Assembly (NCBI GenBank): GCA_045133795.1
Contig: JBGUUT010000013.1
Coordinates: 1-53,635, forward strand
Direction: 5' to 3'
Length of the DNA stretch: 53,635 bases
Source: RGIG8597 sp045133795
GTDB lineage: Bacteria; Spirochaetota; GWE2-31-10
Made by a program: the position numbers and the translations under genes. Position 1 is the stretch's first letter. Every line of letters starts with the position of its first letter. A model generated the notes under the pieces. The model saw only the letters and a list, made by a program, of their open reading frames with translations. It searched no databases and was not told the origin of the DNA. Shown here piece by piece: positions 19,824 through 29,058 of this stretch.

Positions 19824-20082
19824 ATTTTACACGTGATAATGTAAACAAACAAAAAGTTTGTTGTTTGTCTATAACTTTTCTATTAATGTATTAATGTAAT
19901 CTTTTTCTAAAATATTGCATGGTTCAGCATGACAAAAATGAAAAAGAGAGAATAAACTTACCGTTAGGCTAATTTCTTAAACTTACTTTCTGCTTTATTG
20001 TTACAATGAATATTTATTACCAAAAGCTTTAGCATGTTTTTTCTCTTTCGGGTTACAGGGGACTTTCTCTACAGATGTTTAT

Positions 20083-20390
20083 ATTCGTGCAAAATGCACG
20101 AATCTACCACTCATGTAAACGGTTATTCTTTTCGACTTTCTTGCGAAAGTCTTGCGTTCGGTGTTTTGTTCCAAAACACTTCGTTCGCATGTACCATGCT
20201 CACCGTGTCTGCAAAGAAAATCAGTTTTGATTGCAAAAAAAGAGAAAGTACCCTAACAACTACCAACTTTAAATCAAAGTTCCATTTTAATGCAAGCTTT
20301 GCTTGCAAATTCGTCTTAAACCGGAATGGTTTTATAAAGCTTTGTCTTCAAAATGATTTTATATGATGTCAAGACTGTTACAAACAGTTG
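20083..20390. other. Non-coding hairpin cluster
   Basis: The gap 19824-20480 holds no gene I can support but carries many short inverted repeats with tiny loops. They are ATTCGTGCA/TGCACGAAT (20083-20103, AAA loop), GACTTTC/GAAAGTC (20134-20151), GTGTTTTG/CAAAACAC (20161-20179), GCATG/CATGC (20187-20199), AATCA/TGATT (20219-20232), AACTTT/AAAGTT (20265-20281), TGCAAGC/GCTTGCA (20291-20307), AAACC/GGTTT (20318-20332) and ACTGTT/AACAGT (20374-20388). A 110-codon open frame crosses the region but is probably a by-product. Function unknown; a similar cluster lies before cas12a. Confidence 0.7.
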
Positions 20391-20480
20391 TACGAGACCG
20401 TGGAAGCATTCCCGGAAAGACCGAAGCAATTTTCTATCCTCTTGAAAACTAATCTATTGCGGTTTCAAAACGGGGAAAAT

Positions 20481-20529
20481 AAAAAAAGTGTACTGTCAAA
20501 AAACTTTTCATCTTTTAACGGTACACTTT
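20481..20529 (-). terminator. Terminator of mnmG (minus strand)
   Basis: AAAGTGTACTGT (20485-20496) pairs with ACGGTACACTTT (20518-20529), with one G-T pair. An A run at 20481-20487 gives the T run on the minus strand. Confidence 0.85.
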
Positions 20530-20552
20530 AATTTTTATCGTTTTAATAAATT

Positions 20553-22439
20553 TTAATTTTCAGACTCTTTATTTTCTTCTTTATTCTTAGTCATTGTATA
20601 AACGTAAATAGATACAATAGAAACATCTGACGGTCTGATTCCCGGAATACGAGAAAGTTGTCCGATATTTTCCGGGCGTACGGCTTCAAGTCGTTCTTTA
20701 CTTTCTTTTGGCAGTCCGCTTATTTTACTGTAGTCAATGTCTGCCGGAATTTGTCTTGAAGCTTGTTTTCTTGTTTTTTCAATAGCTCGTTCTTGTCTGT
20801 TAATATATCCTTCGTATTTTATTTCTACGGCTGCTGTTTGAAATGCAGCTTTGCTTGTTTGCGAATAGTGGTCAGAATAAACTTCATAAGCTTTTACAAG
20901 GTCGGTTTGAGGGTGTTTAATATATTGTTCCCAATGAGAACCTTTTTTAACTGTATCAATATTAATCTTTTGTAAGTCTGACTCTTCAAGTTTTGTATTG
21001 ATGATATTTTCTCTGATAAGTTCGACTTCTTGATGTTTCTTTTCGTAGAAAAGACGGTCTTGTTCTGACACAAAACCATGTTGTATTGCATATTTTGAAA
21101 GTCTTGTATCTGCATTGTCTTGGCGAAGTTGCAATCTGTATTCCGCACGAGATGTGAACATTCTGTACGGTTCTTCTGCTCCGTGTGTGACAAGGTCGTC
21201 AATCATTACTCCCAGATATGCTTCGTCACGACTCAAAATTAAAGCCGGCGTTTCTTCTACGTATAGACATGCGTTAATTCCTGCCATACATCCTTGAGCT
21301 GCCGCTTCTTCATAACCGGAAGTTCCGTTTGTTTGACCGGCGATAAATAAACCTGCAATTAATTTTGTTTCCATTGACGGTTTTAATTGTATCGGATTGA
21401 GGTAGTCGTATTCTACTGCATACGCAGGACGCATAATTTCAATATTTTCAAATCCTTTAATTGATGTCAAAAACTCGTATTGAACATCTTCAGGCATTGA
21501 TGACGAACAACCGTTTAAATAAAGTTCATCGGTATAAAGTCCTTCCGGTTCGATGTAAATTTGATGACGGTCTCGTTCCGGGAATTTTTTAACTTTATCT
21601 TCCAAAGACGGACAATATCTAGGTCCGATACCTTTGATTTTTCCGCTGAATAAAGGTGAACGATGAAAATTATTTCTTAAAATCTCATGTGTTTTTTCAT
21701 TGGTATATGTGACATAACACGGTATATCCGGACGGTTAATAGGAGCTTCGCAATAATTTGAAAAACGATAATCCATCGGGTCGCCGGGATAGATTTCTAA
21801 TTGTGAAAAATCAATACTTCTTTTGGCTACACGTGCAGGTGTACCGGTTTTTAATCGTCCGATATTAAAGCCTAATCTTTTCAGGTTGGCGGACAGTCCG
21901 AGAACGGATAATTCACCGAGTCGGCCGTGCATACCGTTGTATTCGCCGATGTGTATTTTCCCTTCCATAAATGTTCCGGTAGTAAGAACTACAGCTTTTG
22001 CAGATATTCGGTTGCCGCGTTCGGTGATTACACCGACAACTTTTCCGTTTTCTACAATCAAATCTGTTACCGTATCCATAAAAAGATCTAGTGTCTTTTG
22101 CTGTTCGAGAGTTTTCTTCATTATTACATGATAATCAAGTTTATCTGCTTGTGCTCTCATGGCTTGAACGGCCGGACCTTTTTTTGTGTTGAGCATTTTA
22201 AATTGTATCATGGTTTGGTCTATTACTTTTCCCATGATACCGCCCAATGCATCAAGTTCACGTACCAAGTGACCTTTACCGATACCGCCGATAGACGGAT
22301 TACAACTCATCTTTGCTACACAATCTAAATTTTGACTTATTAGAATAGTTTTATAACCTCGTTGAGAGGCAATATATGCTGCTTCACATCCGGCATGACC
22401 GGCTCCGACAACTACAATATCATAATCTCTGTATAACAT
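20553..22439 (-). CDS. mnmG: tRNA uridine-5-carboxymethylaminomethyl modification enzyme MnmG
   Basis: 628 residues, normal for the family. With MnmE it installs the 5-carboxymethylaminomethyl group on wobble U34 of certain tRNAs, using FAD. Visible motifs are the FAD-binding VVVGAGHAGCEAAY at residues ~10-23, SCNPSIGGIGKGHLVREL, TGTFMEGKIHIG and NGTSGYEEAAAQG near the middle. The C-terminal helical MnmE-interaction part ends with SRIPGIRPSDVSI. No mnmE lies in the window. It is transcribed divergently from glgB and ends at a good terminator. Confidence 0.97.
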   Translation of the reverse strand: MLYRDYDIVVVGAGHAGCEAAYIASQRGYKTILISQNLDCVAKMSCNPSIGGIGKGHLVRELDALGGIMGKVIDQTMIQFKMLNTKKGPAVQAMRAQADKLDYHVIMKKTLEQQKTLDLFMDTVTDLIVENGKVVGVITERGNRISAKAVVLTTGTFMEGKIHIGEYNGMHGRLGELSVLGLSANLKRLGFNIGRLKTGTPARVAKRSIDFSQLEIYPGDPMDYRFSNYCEAPINRPDIPCYVTYTNEKTHEILRNNFHRSPLFSGKIKGIGPRYCPSLEDKVKKFPERDRHQIYIEPEGLYTDELYLNGCSSSMPEDVQYEFLTSIKGFENIEIMRPAYAVEYDYLNPIQLKPSMETKLIAGLFIAGQTNGTSGYEEAAAQGCMAGINACLYVEETPALILSRDEAYLGVMIDDLVTHGAEEPYRMFTSRAEYRLQLRQDNADTRLSKYAIQHGFVSEQDRLFYEKKHQEVELIRENIINTKLEESDLQKINIDTVKKGSHWEQYIKHPQTDLVKAYEVYSDHYSQTSKAAFQTAAVEIKYEGYINRQERAIEKTRKQASRQIPADIDYSKISGLPKESKERLEAVRPENIGQLSRIPGIRPSDVSIVSIYVYTMTKNKEENKESEN

Positions 22440-22599
22440 TTATCCAATCCTTCTTTGCAATGGCTTATACTCTAACCATATAAAATTGTCAATTTAACTA
22501 AAAACTGCATTTTTGAGTAAAATAAAATAGAAAATAAATATGAATTTCTTCCTTTAAAGAAAGATTCTTATTTTATGCTTGTTTTTTTCTGAAAATGTA

Positions 22600-22605
22600 T
22601 ATAAT
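22600..22605 (+). promoter_or_regulatory. Candidate -10 box for glgB
   Basis: A perfect TATAAT lies 35 nt before the glgB ATG. The best -35 (TTGTTT at 22579) has a short 15-nt spacer. It sits in the 201-nt divergent mnmG/glgB gap. Confidence 0.45.
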
Positions 22606-22640
22606 TCATTGTCATGTATAAAAAATGAGGAGTAAATAAT

Positions 22641-24830
22641 ATGGGTTACAAAATTTCTAATGATGATATTGACCGATTAGTTTATGCGGAACATTACGAT
22701 CCTTTTTGTGTTTTGGGATATCATGCAAATTCTACGGGAGATAAAGCTTTAATCAGAGCGTTTATCCCTAAAGCGAAAGAAATTTCTGTTGTATTGGATG
22801 ACGGAAAAGCTATCGAAATGGAAAAGATTCATGAAGATGGTTTATTTCAATGTGATTTAAAACCTTTAAAGAAAGTAAATTATGTATTTAAAATAACTAA
22901 TCATGAAGGATATAGTTGGGAGCAAAAAGATCCATATATTTATCCTATGGTTTTTACTGATTTTGAACTTCATTTATTCAGTGAAGGTAACTTTTACGAT
23001 TCTTATATGCGTTTAGGTGCACATCCGATGGAAATTGACGGTGTGAAAGGTGTTTACTTTTCTGTATGGGCTCCTAATGCTAAACGTGTGAGTGTAATCG
23101 GACCTTTCAATGATTGGGACGGAAGAATTAATCCGATGAGAAACTTGGGTAGTGCCGGTGTATGGGAACTTTTTATTCCGGACTTGGTAGAAGGGGAATT
23201 GTATAAGTTTGAAATCAAATCAAATACCGGAGCTTTATTGAAAAAAGCCGACCCTTATGCATTCAGAAGTGAATTGCGTCCTAATACGGCAAGTGTTGTT
23301 CATGATTTTAATAAAAATAATTGGCATGATTCAGAATATATGAAAGCACGTGATGCAGGTAATAATCTTGATAAACCTGTTTCAATTTACGAGCTTCATC
23401 CGGGTAGCTGGAAACGCAAAAACGGAACAGAATTCCTTACATATAGAGAATTGGCTGTAGAACTTGTAGATTATGTCAAAGATATGGGATACACTCATAT
23501 CGAATTGATGGGTGTTGCAGAACATCCGTTTGACGGTTCATGGGGATATCAGGTTACTGGATATTATGCACCTACAAGTAGATTCGGAAGTCCGGATGAT
23601 TTTGCATACTTTGTAGATGTATGTCACCAGAATAATATCGGGGTTATTATGGACTGGGTTCCGGCACATTTCCCTACAGATGATTTTGGTTTGGCTCGTT
23701 TTGACGGTACGGCTCTTTATGAACACGCTGACCCTAGAAAAGGTTTCCACAAAGATTGGACTACTTATATTTTCAATTACGGACGTAATGAAGTTCGTAA
23801 CTTCTTGGTTTCTAATGCATTGTATTGGTTGAGTATGTATCACATTGACGGTTTGCGTGTAGATGCTGTAGCTTCAATGTTGTATCTTGATTATGCAAGA
23901 GAGGCAGGAGAATGGATTCCTAATGAATACGGCGGAAATGAAAATCTTGAAGCTGTTCATTTTATGAAAACTTTGAATGAAAAAGTTTATGAGAAGTTCC
24001 CGGGTGCTTATATGATAGCTGAAGAATCTACTGCATGGGCAGGGGTTTCTCGTCCTACATATTGCGGCGGTCTGGGATTCGGCTTGAAATGGAATATGGG
24101 ATGGATGAACGATTTCTTAAGATATATCGAAAAAGATCCGGTTTACAGAAAATATCATCATAATGAGCTTACTTTCTCAATGATTTATGCGTTTAACGAA
24201 AACTTTGTTCTTGTATTGTCACATGACGAAGTTGTTCACGGAAAGAAATCAATGTTAAATAAAATGCCTGGTGATGATTGGCAGAAGTTTGCAAACTTAC
24301 GTTTGACAATGGGATTTATGTTTACTCATCCTGGTAAGAAGTTGAATTTTATGGGAACAGAAATCGGTCAATGGAATGAATGGAATTATCAGCAAAGTTT
24401 AGATTGGCATTTGTTGGAATGGGAAAGACATCAACAAACTAAAAATTATTTTAAAGCCTTGAATAAACTTTACAGAGAAAATCCGGCCTTGTATCAAAAG
24501 GATTTTACCGGTGACGGATTCCAATGGGTAAATTGCAATGACTGGGAAGGATGTATGGTTTCTTTCTTGAGAAAAGGTAAAAATGTAGATGATACTTTAC
24601 TTGTAGTTGCTAACTTTACTCCTGTAGTACGTCATGATTATCGAGTGGGAGTTCCTTTCAACGGAGAATGGAAAGAAATTTTTAACTCTGATGCAATGGA
24701 ATTCGGAGGAAGCGGAGTAGGTAACGGAGGAAGTGTTTGGTCAGAAGACTTGCCTTGGGATTATCAGAATGCTTCTATAAAATTGTCGATTCCGCCATTG
24801 GGTGTTATGGTATTTAAATTGGCAAAATAA
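22641..24830 (+). CDS. glgB: 1,4-alpha-glucan branching enzyme
   Basis: 729 residues, standard for bacterial GlgB. It introduces alpha-1,6 branches into glycogen. An N-terminal beta-domain is followed by a CBM48-like segment (VYFSVWAPNAKRVSVIGPF), then the GH13 barrel. Catalytic residues are Asp408 in LRVDAVASM, Glu461 in IAEESTAW and Asp529 in LSHDEVVHGK. The C-terminal beta-sandwich ends with IPPLGVMVFKL. It follows a TATAAT box and a GAGGAG ribosome site. No other glycogen genes are adjacent; the window's other GH13 enzyme is secreted and unrelated in role. Confidence 0.96.
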   Translation: MGYKISNDDIDRLVYAEHYDPFCVLGYHANSTGDKALIRAFIPKAKEISVVLDDGKAIEMEKIHEDGLFQCDLKPLKKVNYVFKITNHEGYSWEQKDPYIYPMVFTDFELHLFSEGNFYDSYMRLGAHPMEIDGVKGVYFSVWAPNAKRVSVIGPFNDWDGRINPMRNLGSAGVWELFIPDLVEGELYKFEIKSNTGALLKKADPYAFRSELRPNTASVVHDFNKNNWHDSEYMKARDAGNNLDKPVSIYELHPGSWKRKNGTEFLTYRELAVELVDYVKDMGYTHIELMGVAEHPFDGSWGYQVTGYYAPTSRFGSPDDFAYFVDVCHQNNIGVIMDWVPAHFPTDDFGLARFDGTALYEHADPRKGFHKDWTTYIFNYGRNEVRNFLVSNALYWLSMYHIDGLRVDAVASMLYLDYAREAGEWIPNEYGGNENLEAVHFMKTLNEKVYEKFPGAYMIAEESTAWAGVSRPTYCGGLGFGLKWNMGWMNDFLRYIEKDPVYRKYHHNELTFSMIYAFNENFVLVLSHDEVVHGKKSMLNKMPGDDWQKFANLRLTMGFMFTHPGKKLNFMGTEIGQWNEWNYQQSLDWHLLEWERHQQTKNYFKALNKLYRENPALYQKDFTGDGFQWVNCNDWEGCMVSFLRKGKNVDDTLLVVANFTPVVRHDYRVGVPFNGEWKEIFNSDAMEFGGSGVGNGGSVWSEDLPWDYQNASIKLSIPPLGVMVFKLAK

Positions 24831-24860
24831 TTCTCAAATAGAGTTAAATGTGTTATATAT

Positions 24861-24914
24861 ACGTCAAGTCTCAGACTTGGCGTAGCTTACCCAAGCAGTA
24901 GCTTGGGTTTTTTT
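24861..24914 (+). terminator. Double hairpin terminator after glgB
   Basis: ACGTCAAGTC/GACTTGGCGT (24861-24883, TCA loop) is followed by CCCAAGC/GCTTGGG (24890-24907, AGTA loop) and seven T. Confidence 0.9.
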
Positions 24915-24941
24915 ATTTGATAATGAAATGGAGTGTATAAA

Positions 24942-25448
24942 ATGAAAAAGATTTTAGTTGTATGTTTTTTGTTTACTGTAATGCTGTCTTATTCTGCCAA
25001 TATAAAATTGGAACGTATCGGTATAATCAATTTAAAAAAAGTTGTAGAAGTATGTTTTCAGGGTAAATCTCCGGCAGTAAAGCAATTGATGGAAGAAAAA
25101 GATAAATTCCAACAAGATTTAGATGCAATAAAAATTAAGATTCAAGCTCAACAAGATTTACTTGAAAATGAAACAGATGAAAATAAAAAGAAGGTTGCAG
25201 AAAAAAAAGTTAAAGAATTAAGAGAGCAATACACTAATTTCTATAGAAAAAAAATGGCGGAATTGGAAAGAAAAGAGAATACAATTCAAGCTCCTTTATA
25301 TGAAGAAATATATGATATTGTTCGAAGAATTGCTGAAATGGAAGGTTTTTCTATCATTTTAAAAGATAATGCGGACAATCTTTTTTATTTCAATACAGAG
25401 TCTGATATTACAGATAAAGTAATTGAGTATTTTAACAGAAACTCATGA
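24942..25448 (+). CDS. OmpH/Skp-family periplasmic chaperone
   Basis: 168 residues from the ATG at 24942 (GGAG 8 nt before); an upstream GTG in frame is less likely because it would lengthen the signal peptide. Signal peptide MKKILVVCFLFTVMLSYSA. The mature protein starts with a beta-strand (RIGIINLKKVVEVCFQGKS), followed by a long charged coiled coil (~50-115) and a C-terminal fold with YDIVRRIAEMEGFSIILK. This is the Skp/OmpH plan, whose members chaperone outer-membrane proteins through the periplasm. It is isolated here rather than beside bamA, so the client is unknown. Confidence 0.85.
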   Translation: MKKILVVCFLFTVMLSYSANIKLERIGIINLKKVVEVCFQGKSPAVKQLMEEKDKFQQDLDAIKIKIQAQQDLLENETDENKKKVAEKKVKELREQYTNFYRKKMAELERKENTIQAPLYEEIYDIVRRIAEMEGFSIILKDNADNLFYFNTESDITDKVIEYFNRNS

Positions 25449-25471
25449 TTATTTTTTTCCTCTTAGCTTTT

Positions 25472-25508
25472 AGACCGTTCGGTTGTTGGTGCCGGGCGGT
25501 CTTTTTTT
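25472..25508 (+). terminator. Terminator after the OmpH-like gene
   Basis: AGACCGTTCGG (25472-25482) pairs with CCGGGCGGTCT (25492-25502) using two G-T pairs, followed by seven T. Confidence 0.85.
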
Positions 25509-25524
25509 GTGGTGTTGGGGGCTT

Positions 25525-25569
25525 GAGGGACAGACCTCTATACCAAAGTAGAATAGAGGTCTGTCCCTC
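25525..25569. repeat. REP-like palindrome, copy 1 (left of RAYT)
   Basis: A perfect 17-bp stem, GAGGGACAGACCTCTAT (25525-25541) with its complement at 25553-25569, and an 11-nt loop. It belongs to a family of six in this window with the core AGACCTCTAT...ATAGAGGTCT. Confidence 0.9.
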
Positions 25570-25661
25570 GAGTACACACGAGTCAAATGTATGTATAATG
25601 TAAAATAAAAGAGCAACATGATTTTCAGCAATCTAACTGTAATGTAAAAGGAGCTGAAATT

Positions 25662-26126
25662 ATGCGAAAATCCCGACAATTAAAAAAGAATGCATTTTAT
25701 CATGTAAGTAACAAATTCCATAAATTTATTCAAATCATTATGAATCCACGAATTAAAAAATACTTGCTGAAATTAATTCATACCGCAGCAGCAAAATTTA
25801 AAATGAAGATTAAAAATATTTGTATTCTGGATACTCATTTTCACATGGAAATCCAGCCCGGCGAAAATGAAAATCTGTCTGAAATTATGAAATATATCAA
25901 GCAGCGTTTTACACAATGGGTAAATCGAACTTTTGACTCTGAGGGGAGTGCTTGGAAAGACAGATTTTTCAGCAGAATCATTGAAGATTTCACAGATTTG
26001 GTACGAGTTTTTGTGTACATAGAAGAAAATGCGATACGAGCCGGGCTTGCAAAACGGGCGGCGGATTATCCTTTTTACGAGGTATGGGAAGATGTTACAG
26101 AGAAAGATTATTCGCCGGGAGAATAA
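25662..26126 (+). CDS. REP-associated tyrosine transposase (RAYT, Y1_Tnp / IS200-like)
   Basis: 154 residues, a compact member. The HUH motif is His59-Phe60-His61 in LDTHFHMEI, and the catalytic tyrosine is Tyr119 in VFVYIEENAIRAGLA, a variant of the common YIxxNPVRAG block. The N-terminal part (RQLKKNAFYHVSNK) is also typical. RAYTs are single-copy domesticated relatives of IS200/IS605 transposases linked to spread of REP palindromes. It fits that definition: one palindrome lies 92 nt before it and another begins at the base after its stop codon, and more copies are dispersed in the window. Mobility of the whole unit is inferred. Confidence 0.92.
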   Translation: MRKSRQLKKNAFYHVSNKFHKFIQIIMNPRIKKYLLKLIHTAAAKFKMKIKNICILDTHFHMEIQPGENENLSEIMKYIKQRFTQWVNRTFDSEGSAWKDRFFSRIIEDFTDLVRVFVYIEENAIRAGLAKRAADYPFYEVWEDVTEKDYSPGE

Positions 26127-26167
26127 GGGATAGACCTCTATGCCAAAGTAGAATAGAGGTCTGTCCC
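26127..26167. repeat. REP-like palindrome, copy 2 (abuts the RAYT stop)
   Basis: GGGATAGACCTCTAT (26127-26141) pairs with ATAGAGGTCTGTCCC (26153-26167) with one G-T pair; same loop style and orientation as copy 1. Confidence 0.9.
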
Positions 26168-26203
26168 CGGAACTCCGGAAAGAATACAAAGAATACGATG
26201 TGA

Positions 26204-26231
26204 TAAAAAAAAGAGCGGAAAAATCCGCTCT
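26204..26231 (-). terminator. Terminator of the WYL regulator (minus strand)
   Basis: AGAGCGGA (26212-26219) and TCCGCTCT (26224-26231) form the stem. The A run at 26204-26211 is a T run on the minus strand. Confidence 0.88.
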
Positions 26232-26245
26232 GTTTAAACAAAGAT

Positions 26246-27244
26246 TTAATTTTGATTTATATATTTTTCGTATGTAAGTTTTGCTTCTTCCATTACACGT
26301 TCTCTCAGTTCCGGAGGATTTAACACGGTTACGGCAGAACCGAAGCGTAAAACCCAAAACAGCGTTTCTTGTAATTGGTTTGACCAAAAACTTAAATAAA
26401 CAGAACCGTCTTCGTTTTGGTGACATTCTTGGTCAGCATGCCAAGTTCTTTCCAGAATATATGTGTTGATTTTTGGTGAAAACAAAAGTTCTATTTTTTT
26501 CTTTTCTGTACCGCTGCAATTCCAGATACCGATTTCCGGGTCTATATGGTTTTTTACGTCGAAACCTTCTTGAATATTGAAAGTTTGTTCCGTGATATTT
26601 ACGTCTTTCATTCTTGAAAAAGCATAAACAATTATATCGTTATGCTTGTGACAATAACCGATTACATACCAATTTCCTTTTTGACAAAGTACATTGTATG
26701 GATCAAATTGTCTTACCGTGTGTTCATCTTTACTGATAGAACGGTAACCGAATTCAAGTGTTTTTCTGAATCTGACAGAATCAAATATTTTATTAAAAGT
26801 ACTTTCGTCAATTTTAGGAAGTGGGTCTTTTATAAAAGTTAATCCGTTTATATTAAACGAAGAATCAATTTTAATCTGTTCCGGTAACAAATCCATCATT
26901 TTCAAAAGAATATTTTTGAATGATTGTTCCAGCGGAGTATTCTTGTACTGCTCCAACAGCGGAACAATAGTTGTGATTGTGAAAAGTTCACCTTCTGACA
27001 ACATCATACTTTGTATAAAAAAAGTAGGGTCTTTGTAGTAGTAACCTTTACGTTTTATATCATATTTCAAAGGAGCTTTATATCTTGCCTGTAAAAACTC
27101 CAAATCTCGCATGATGGTACTTCGGGATACTTCGAATCTTTCTCTCATTTCCGGAACATTAGGATAAGTTCCGCTTCTTATCATGTAATCAATTTGCAGC
27201 AAACGTAATTGCTTTACTTTGTGGTCGCGTTCTTTATTTGTCAT
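26246..27244 (-). CDS. WYL-domain transcriptional regulator (YafY/DeoR-HTH type)
   Basis: 332 residues. An N-terminal winged HTH (~10-60: MRERFEVSRSTIMRDLEFLQ) is followed by a linker and a WYL domain centred near 150-215 (CQKGNWYVIGYCHKHNDI, with WYV in place of WYL) and a WCX-like C-terminus (ETLFWVLRFGSAVTVLNP). Such proteins sense ligands, in some cases nucleic acids, and control nearby or stress genes. It is transcribed in the same direction as the acyl-CoA synthetase gene upstream of it, but that gene has its own terminator, so this is a separate unit. Target unknown; some family members regulate CRISPR systems, but no link is visible here. Confidence 0.88.
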   Translation of the reverse strand: MTNKERDHKVKQLRLLQIDYMIRSGTYPNVPEMRERFEVSRSTIMRDLEFLQARYKAPLKYDIKRKGYYYKDPTFFIQSMMLSEGELFTITTIVPLLEQYKNTPLEQSFKNILLKMMDLLPEQIKIDSSFNINGLTFIKDPLPKIDESTFNKIFDSVRFRKTLEFGYRSISKDEHTVRQFDPYNVLCQKGNWYVIGYCHKHNDIIVYAFSRMKDVNITEQTFNIQEGFDVKNHIDPEIGIWNCSGTEKKKIELLFSPKINTYILERTWHADQECHQNEDGSVYLSFWSNQLQETLFWVLRFGSAVTVLNPPELRERVMEEAKLTYEKYINQN

Positions 27245-27335
27245 GAGGTAAGTTATACATAAGTTTTAAAAGAAATACAAATAAAAAACATTGCGAAATA
27301 TATTACTTTTATAAAAGAGTAAAAAATTGCGGATA

Positions 27336-27369
27336 TAAAAAAACGCACTTCAATATTTAAGAAGTGCGT
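27336..27369 (-). terminator. Terminator of the acyl-CoA synthetase gene (minus strand)
   Basis: ACGCACTTC (27343-27351) pairs with GAAGTGCGT (27361-27369), with an A run before it giving the minus-strand T run. Confidence 0.88.
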
Positions 27370-27378
27370 CTTGTTTTA

Positions 27379-29058
27379 TTATTTTTGTTCTTTGTCTTTC
27401 CAGTCAGCTTCTTTTATAGCTGCACGTCTGATTTTACCTGAAATAGTTTTAGGTAATTCCTTAACAAAATCTATAATCTTAGGTAATTTATAATCCGCAA
27501 TGTTTTTCTTGAAGAAGTTAAACATTTCTTCTTTACATTCGTTTGACGGCTGTTTGTCTTCTGTCAAAACTACGGTAGCTTTGATTTCCTGTCCTCTGAT
27601 AGGATTAGGAACAGATGTTACGGCACATTCTAAAACATACGGCAATTTCATGATTTCATCTTCGATTTCCAGCGGACTTACTCGATAACCTGAAGATTTA
27701 ATCATATCATCGACACGTCCTACATACCAAAAATATCCGTCGTCATCTACATAAGCGGTATCTCCGGTGTGATAAAATCCGTCATGCCATACCATATTTG
27801 TACGTTCTTCATCATTGTAATATCCGCAAAAAAGTCCGTTAGGAATAGTAGATGTATCAATTACAATTTCACCGACTTCACCCGGTGCGACTTCGTCTCC
27901 GTCTTGGTTGTGTATTTGAACCTTGTAAAGCGGACTCGGTTTTCCCATTGACCCCGGTTTTTGAGTCATACCTTCAAGATTTGCGATAGTTAAAGTTGTT
28001 TCTGTTTGTCCGAAACCTTCCATTATCTGTAAACCTGTAGCTTCGGTAAATTTATTGGATACTTCCGGATTCATGGCTTCACCGGCAGTAGTTACATATT
28101 CAAGAGATGACAAGTCGTATTTTTGAAAATTCAAACGCACCATAACACGATATACAGTAGGAGGTGCACAGAATGTAGTGATACGATACTGTTCGATTAA
28201 TTGCAAAATTTCTCTGGCACTGAAATTATCTAAATCAAAAGTAAAAACGGCAGCCTCACAAAGCCATTGACCGTACAGTTTTCCCCAAAGTGCTTTTCCC
28301 CAGCCGGTATCCGAAATTGTCAAATGGATTCCGTTTGGATTTACTCTGTTCCAATATTTTGCGGTGATAAAATGTCCCAATGGATATAAATAATTATGAG
28401 TCGTAATTTTCGGATAAGTAGTAGTTCCGGATGTAAAAAACATTAACATCGGATCTTTTCCGCAAGGATAATCTGCCGGTTTAGGAAATTCAGCAGAGTA
28501 TTTCTCAATTTCTTCATCAAAACTATACCAACCGTCTCTTTTTTCTCCGGTTGTAATTTTTACTTTTAATGTTCCTTTATCTGCAGCATCAATAATTTCA
28601 GGTATATTATTATCTCCGGTAGCAACTATTGCAGTAACATTTCCGGTTTTCAATCGATATTCAAAATCGTGTTGTACAAGAAGATGTGTAGTAGGGATGA
28701 CAATTGCTCCGATTTTGTGTAATGCAATTATAGAGAACCAGAATTGGTAGTGACGTTTTAAAACGAGCATTACTCTGTCGCCTTTTTTTATTCCCATTTT
28801 AGTAAAAAAATTGGCGGTTTTTGAAGACCCTTCCATGATGTCTTTAAATGTAAATCGTCGTTCTTCTTTTTCATTAGAAAGGTGAAGCATCGCCAATTTG
28901 TTTGGTTGCTCTTTACCTAAAACATCAACAATATCGTAAGCAAAATTAAACTTTTCATGATTATGAAAATCTATTCCGTTGAGAATTCCGTCATCATTTT
29001 TACTGGTAGAAATAAATTTTCCGGCAATACCTACTTCCGGTACTAAGTTTTTATCCAT
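27379..29058 (-). CDS. AMP-forming acyl-CoA synthetase (ACSM/acetyl-CoA-synthetase-like)
   Basis: 559 residues using the ATG at 29058, which follows AAGGAG; the frame opens 14 codons earlier without a good ribosome site. It activates a carboxylic acid with ATP and CoA. Visible motifs are the phosphate loop MFFTSGTTTYPKITTHN, the A5-type EGFGQTETT, the hinge region YHTGDTAYVDDDGYFWYVGR with DDMIKSSGYRVSP, and the catalytic Lys in KTISGKIRR near the C-terminus. The family covers acetyl- to medium-chain acids; which one cannot be told. The cytosolic enzyme stands alone on its transcript. Confidence 0.92.
   Translation of the reverse strand: MDKNLVPEVGIAGKFISTSKNDDGILNGIDFHNHEKFNFAYDIVDVLGKEQPNKLAMLHLSNEKEERRFTFKDIMEGSSKTANFFTKMGIKKGDRVMLVLKRHYQFWFSIIALHKIGAIVIPTTHLLVQHDFEYRLKTGNVTAIVATGDNNIPEIIDAADKGTLKVKITTGEKRDGWYSFDEEIEKYSAEFPKPADYPCGKDPMLMFFTSGTTTYPKITTHNYLYPLGHFITAKYWNRVNPNGIHLTISDTGWGKALWGKLYGQWLCEAAVFTFDLDNFSAREILQLIEQYRITTFCAPPTVYRVMVRLNFQKYDLSSLEYVTTAGEAMNPEVSNKFTEATGLQIMEGFGQTETTLTIANLEGMTQKPGSMGKPSPLYKVQIHNQDGDEVAPGEVGEIVIDTSTIPNGLFCGYYNDEERTNMVWHDGFYHTGDTAYVDDDGYFWYVGRVDDMIKSSGYRVSPLEIEDEIMKLPYVLECAVTSVPNPIRGQEIKATVVLTEDKQPSNECKEEMFNFFKKNIADYKLPKIIDFVKELPKTISGKIRRAAIKEADWKDKEQK

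Noticed and set aside
20034..20366. 110-codon open frame across the hairpin cluster
   Set aside because: No ribosome site, translation consists largely of hairpin arms, no recognisable domain; treated as non-coding.
25469..25480. Match of satellite spacer start GACCGTTC beside a TTTA PAM in the terminator at 25472
   Set aside because: Only 8 nt match; one or two such hits are expected by chance in 53 kb on both strands.
25773..26426. 217-codon minus-strand frame over the RAYT and REP copy
   Set aside because: Antisense shadow of the RAYT and of the WYL gene's 3' end.
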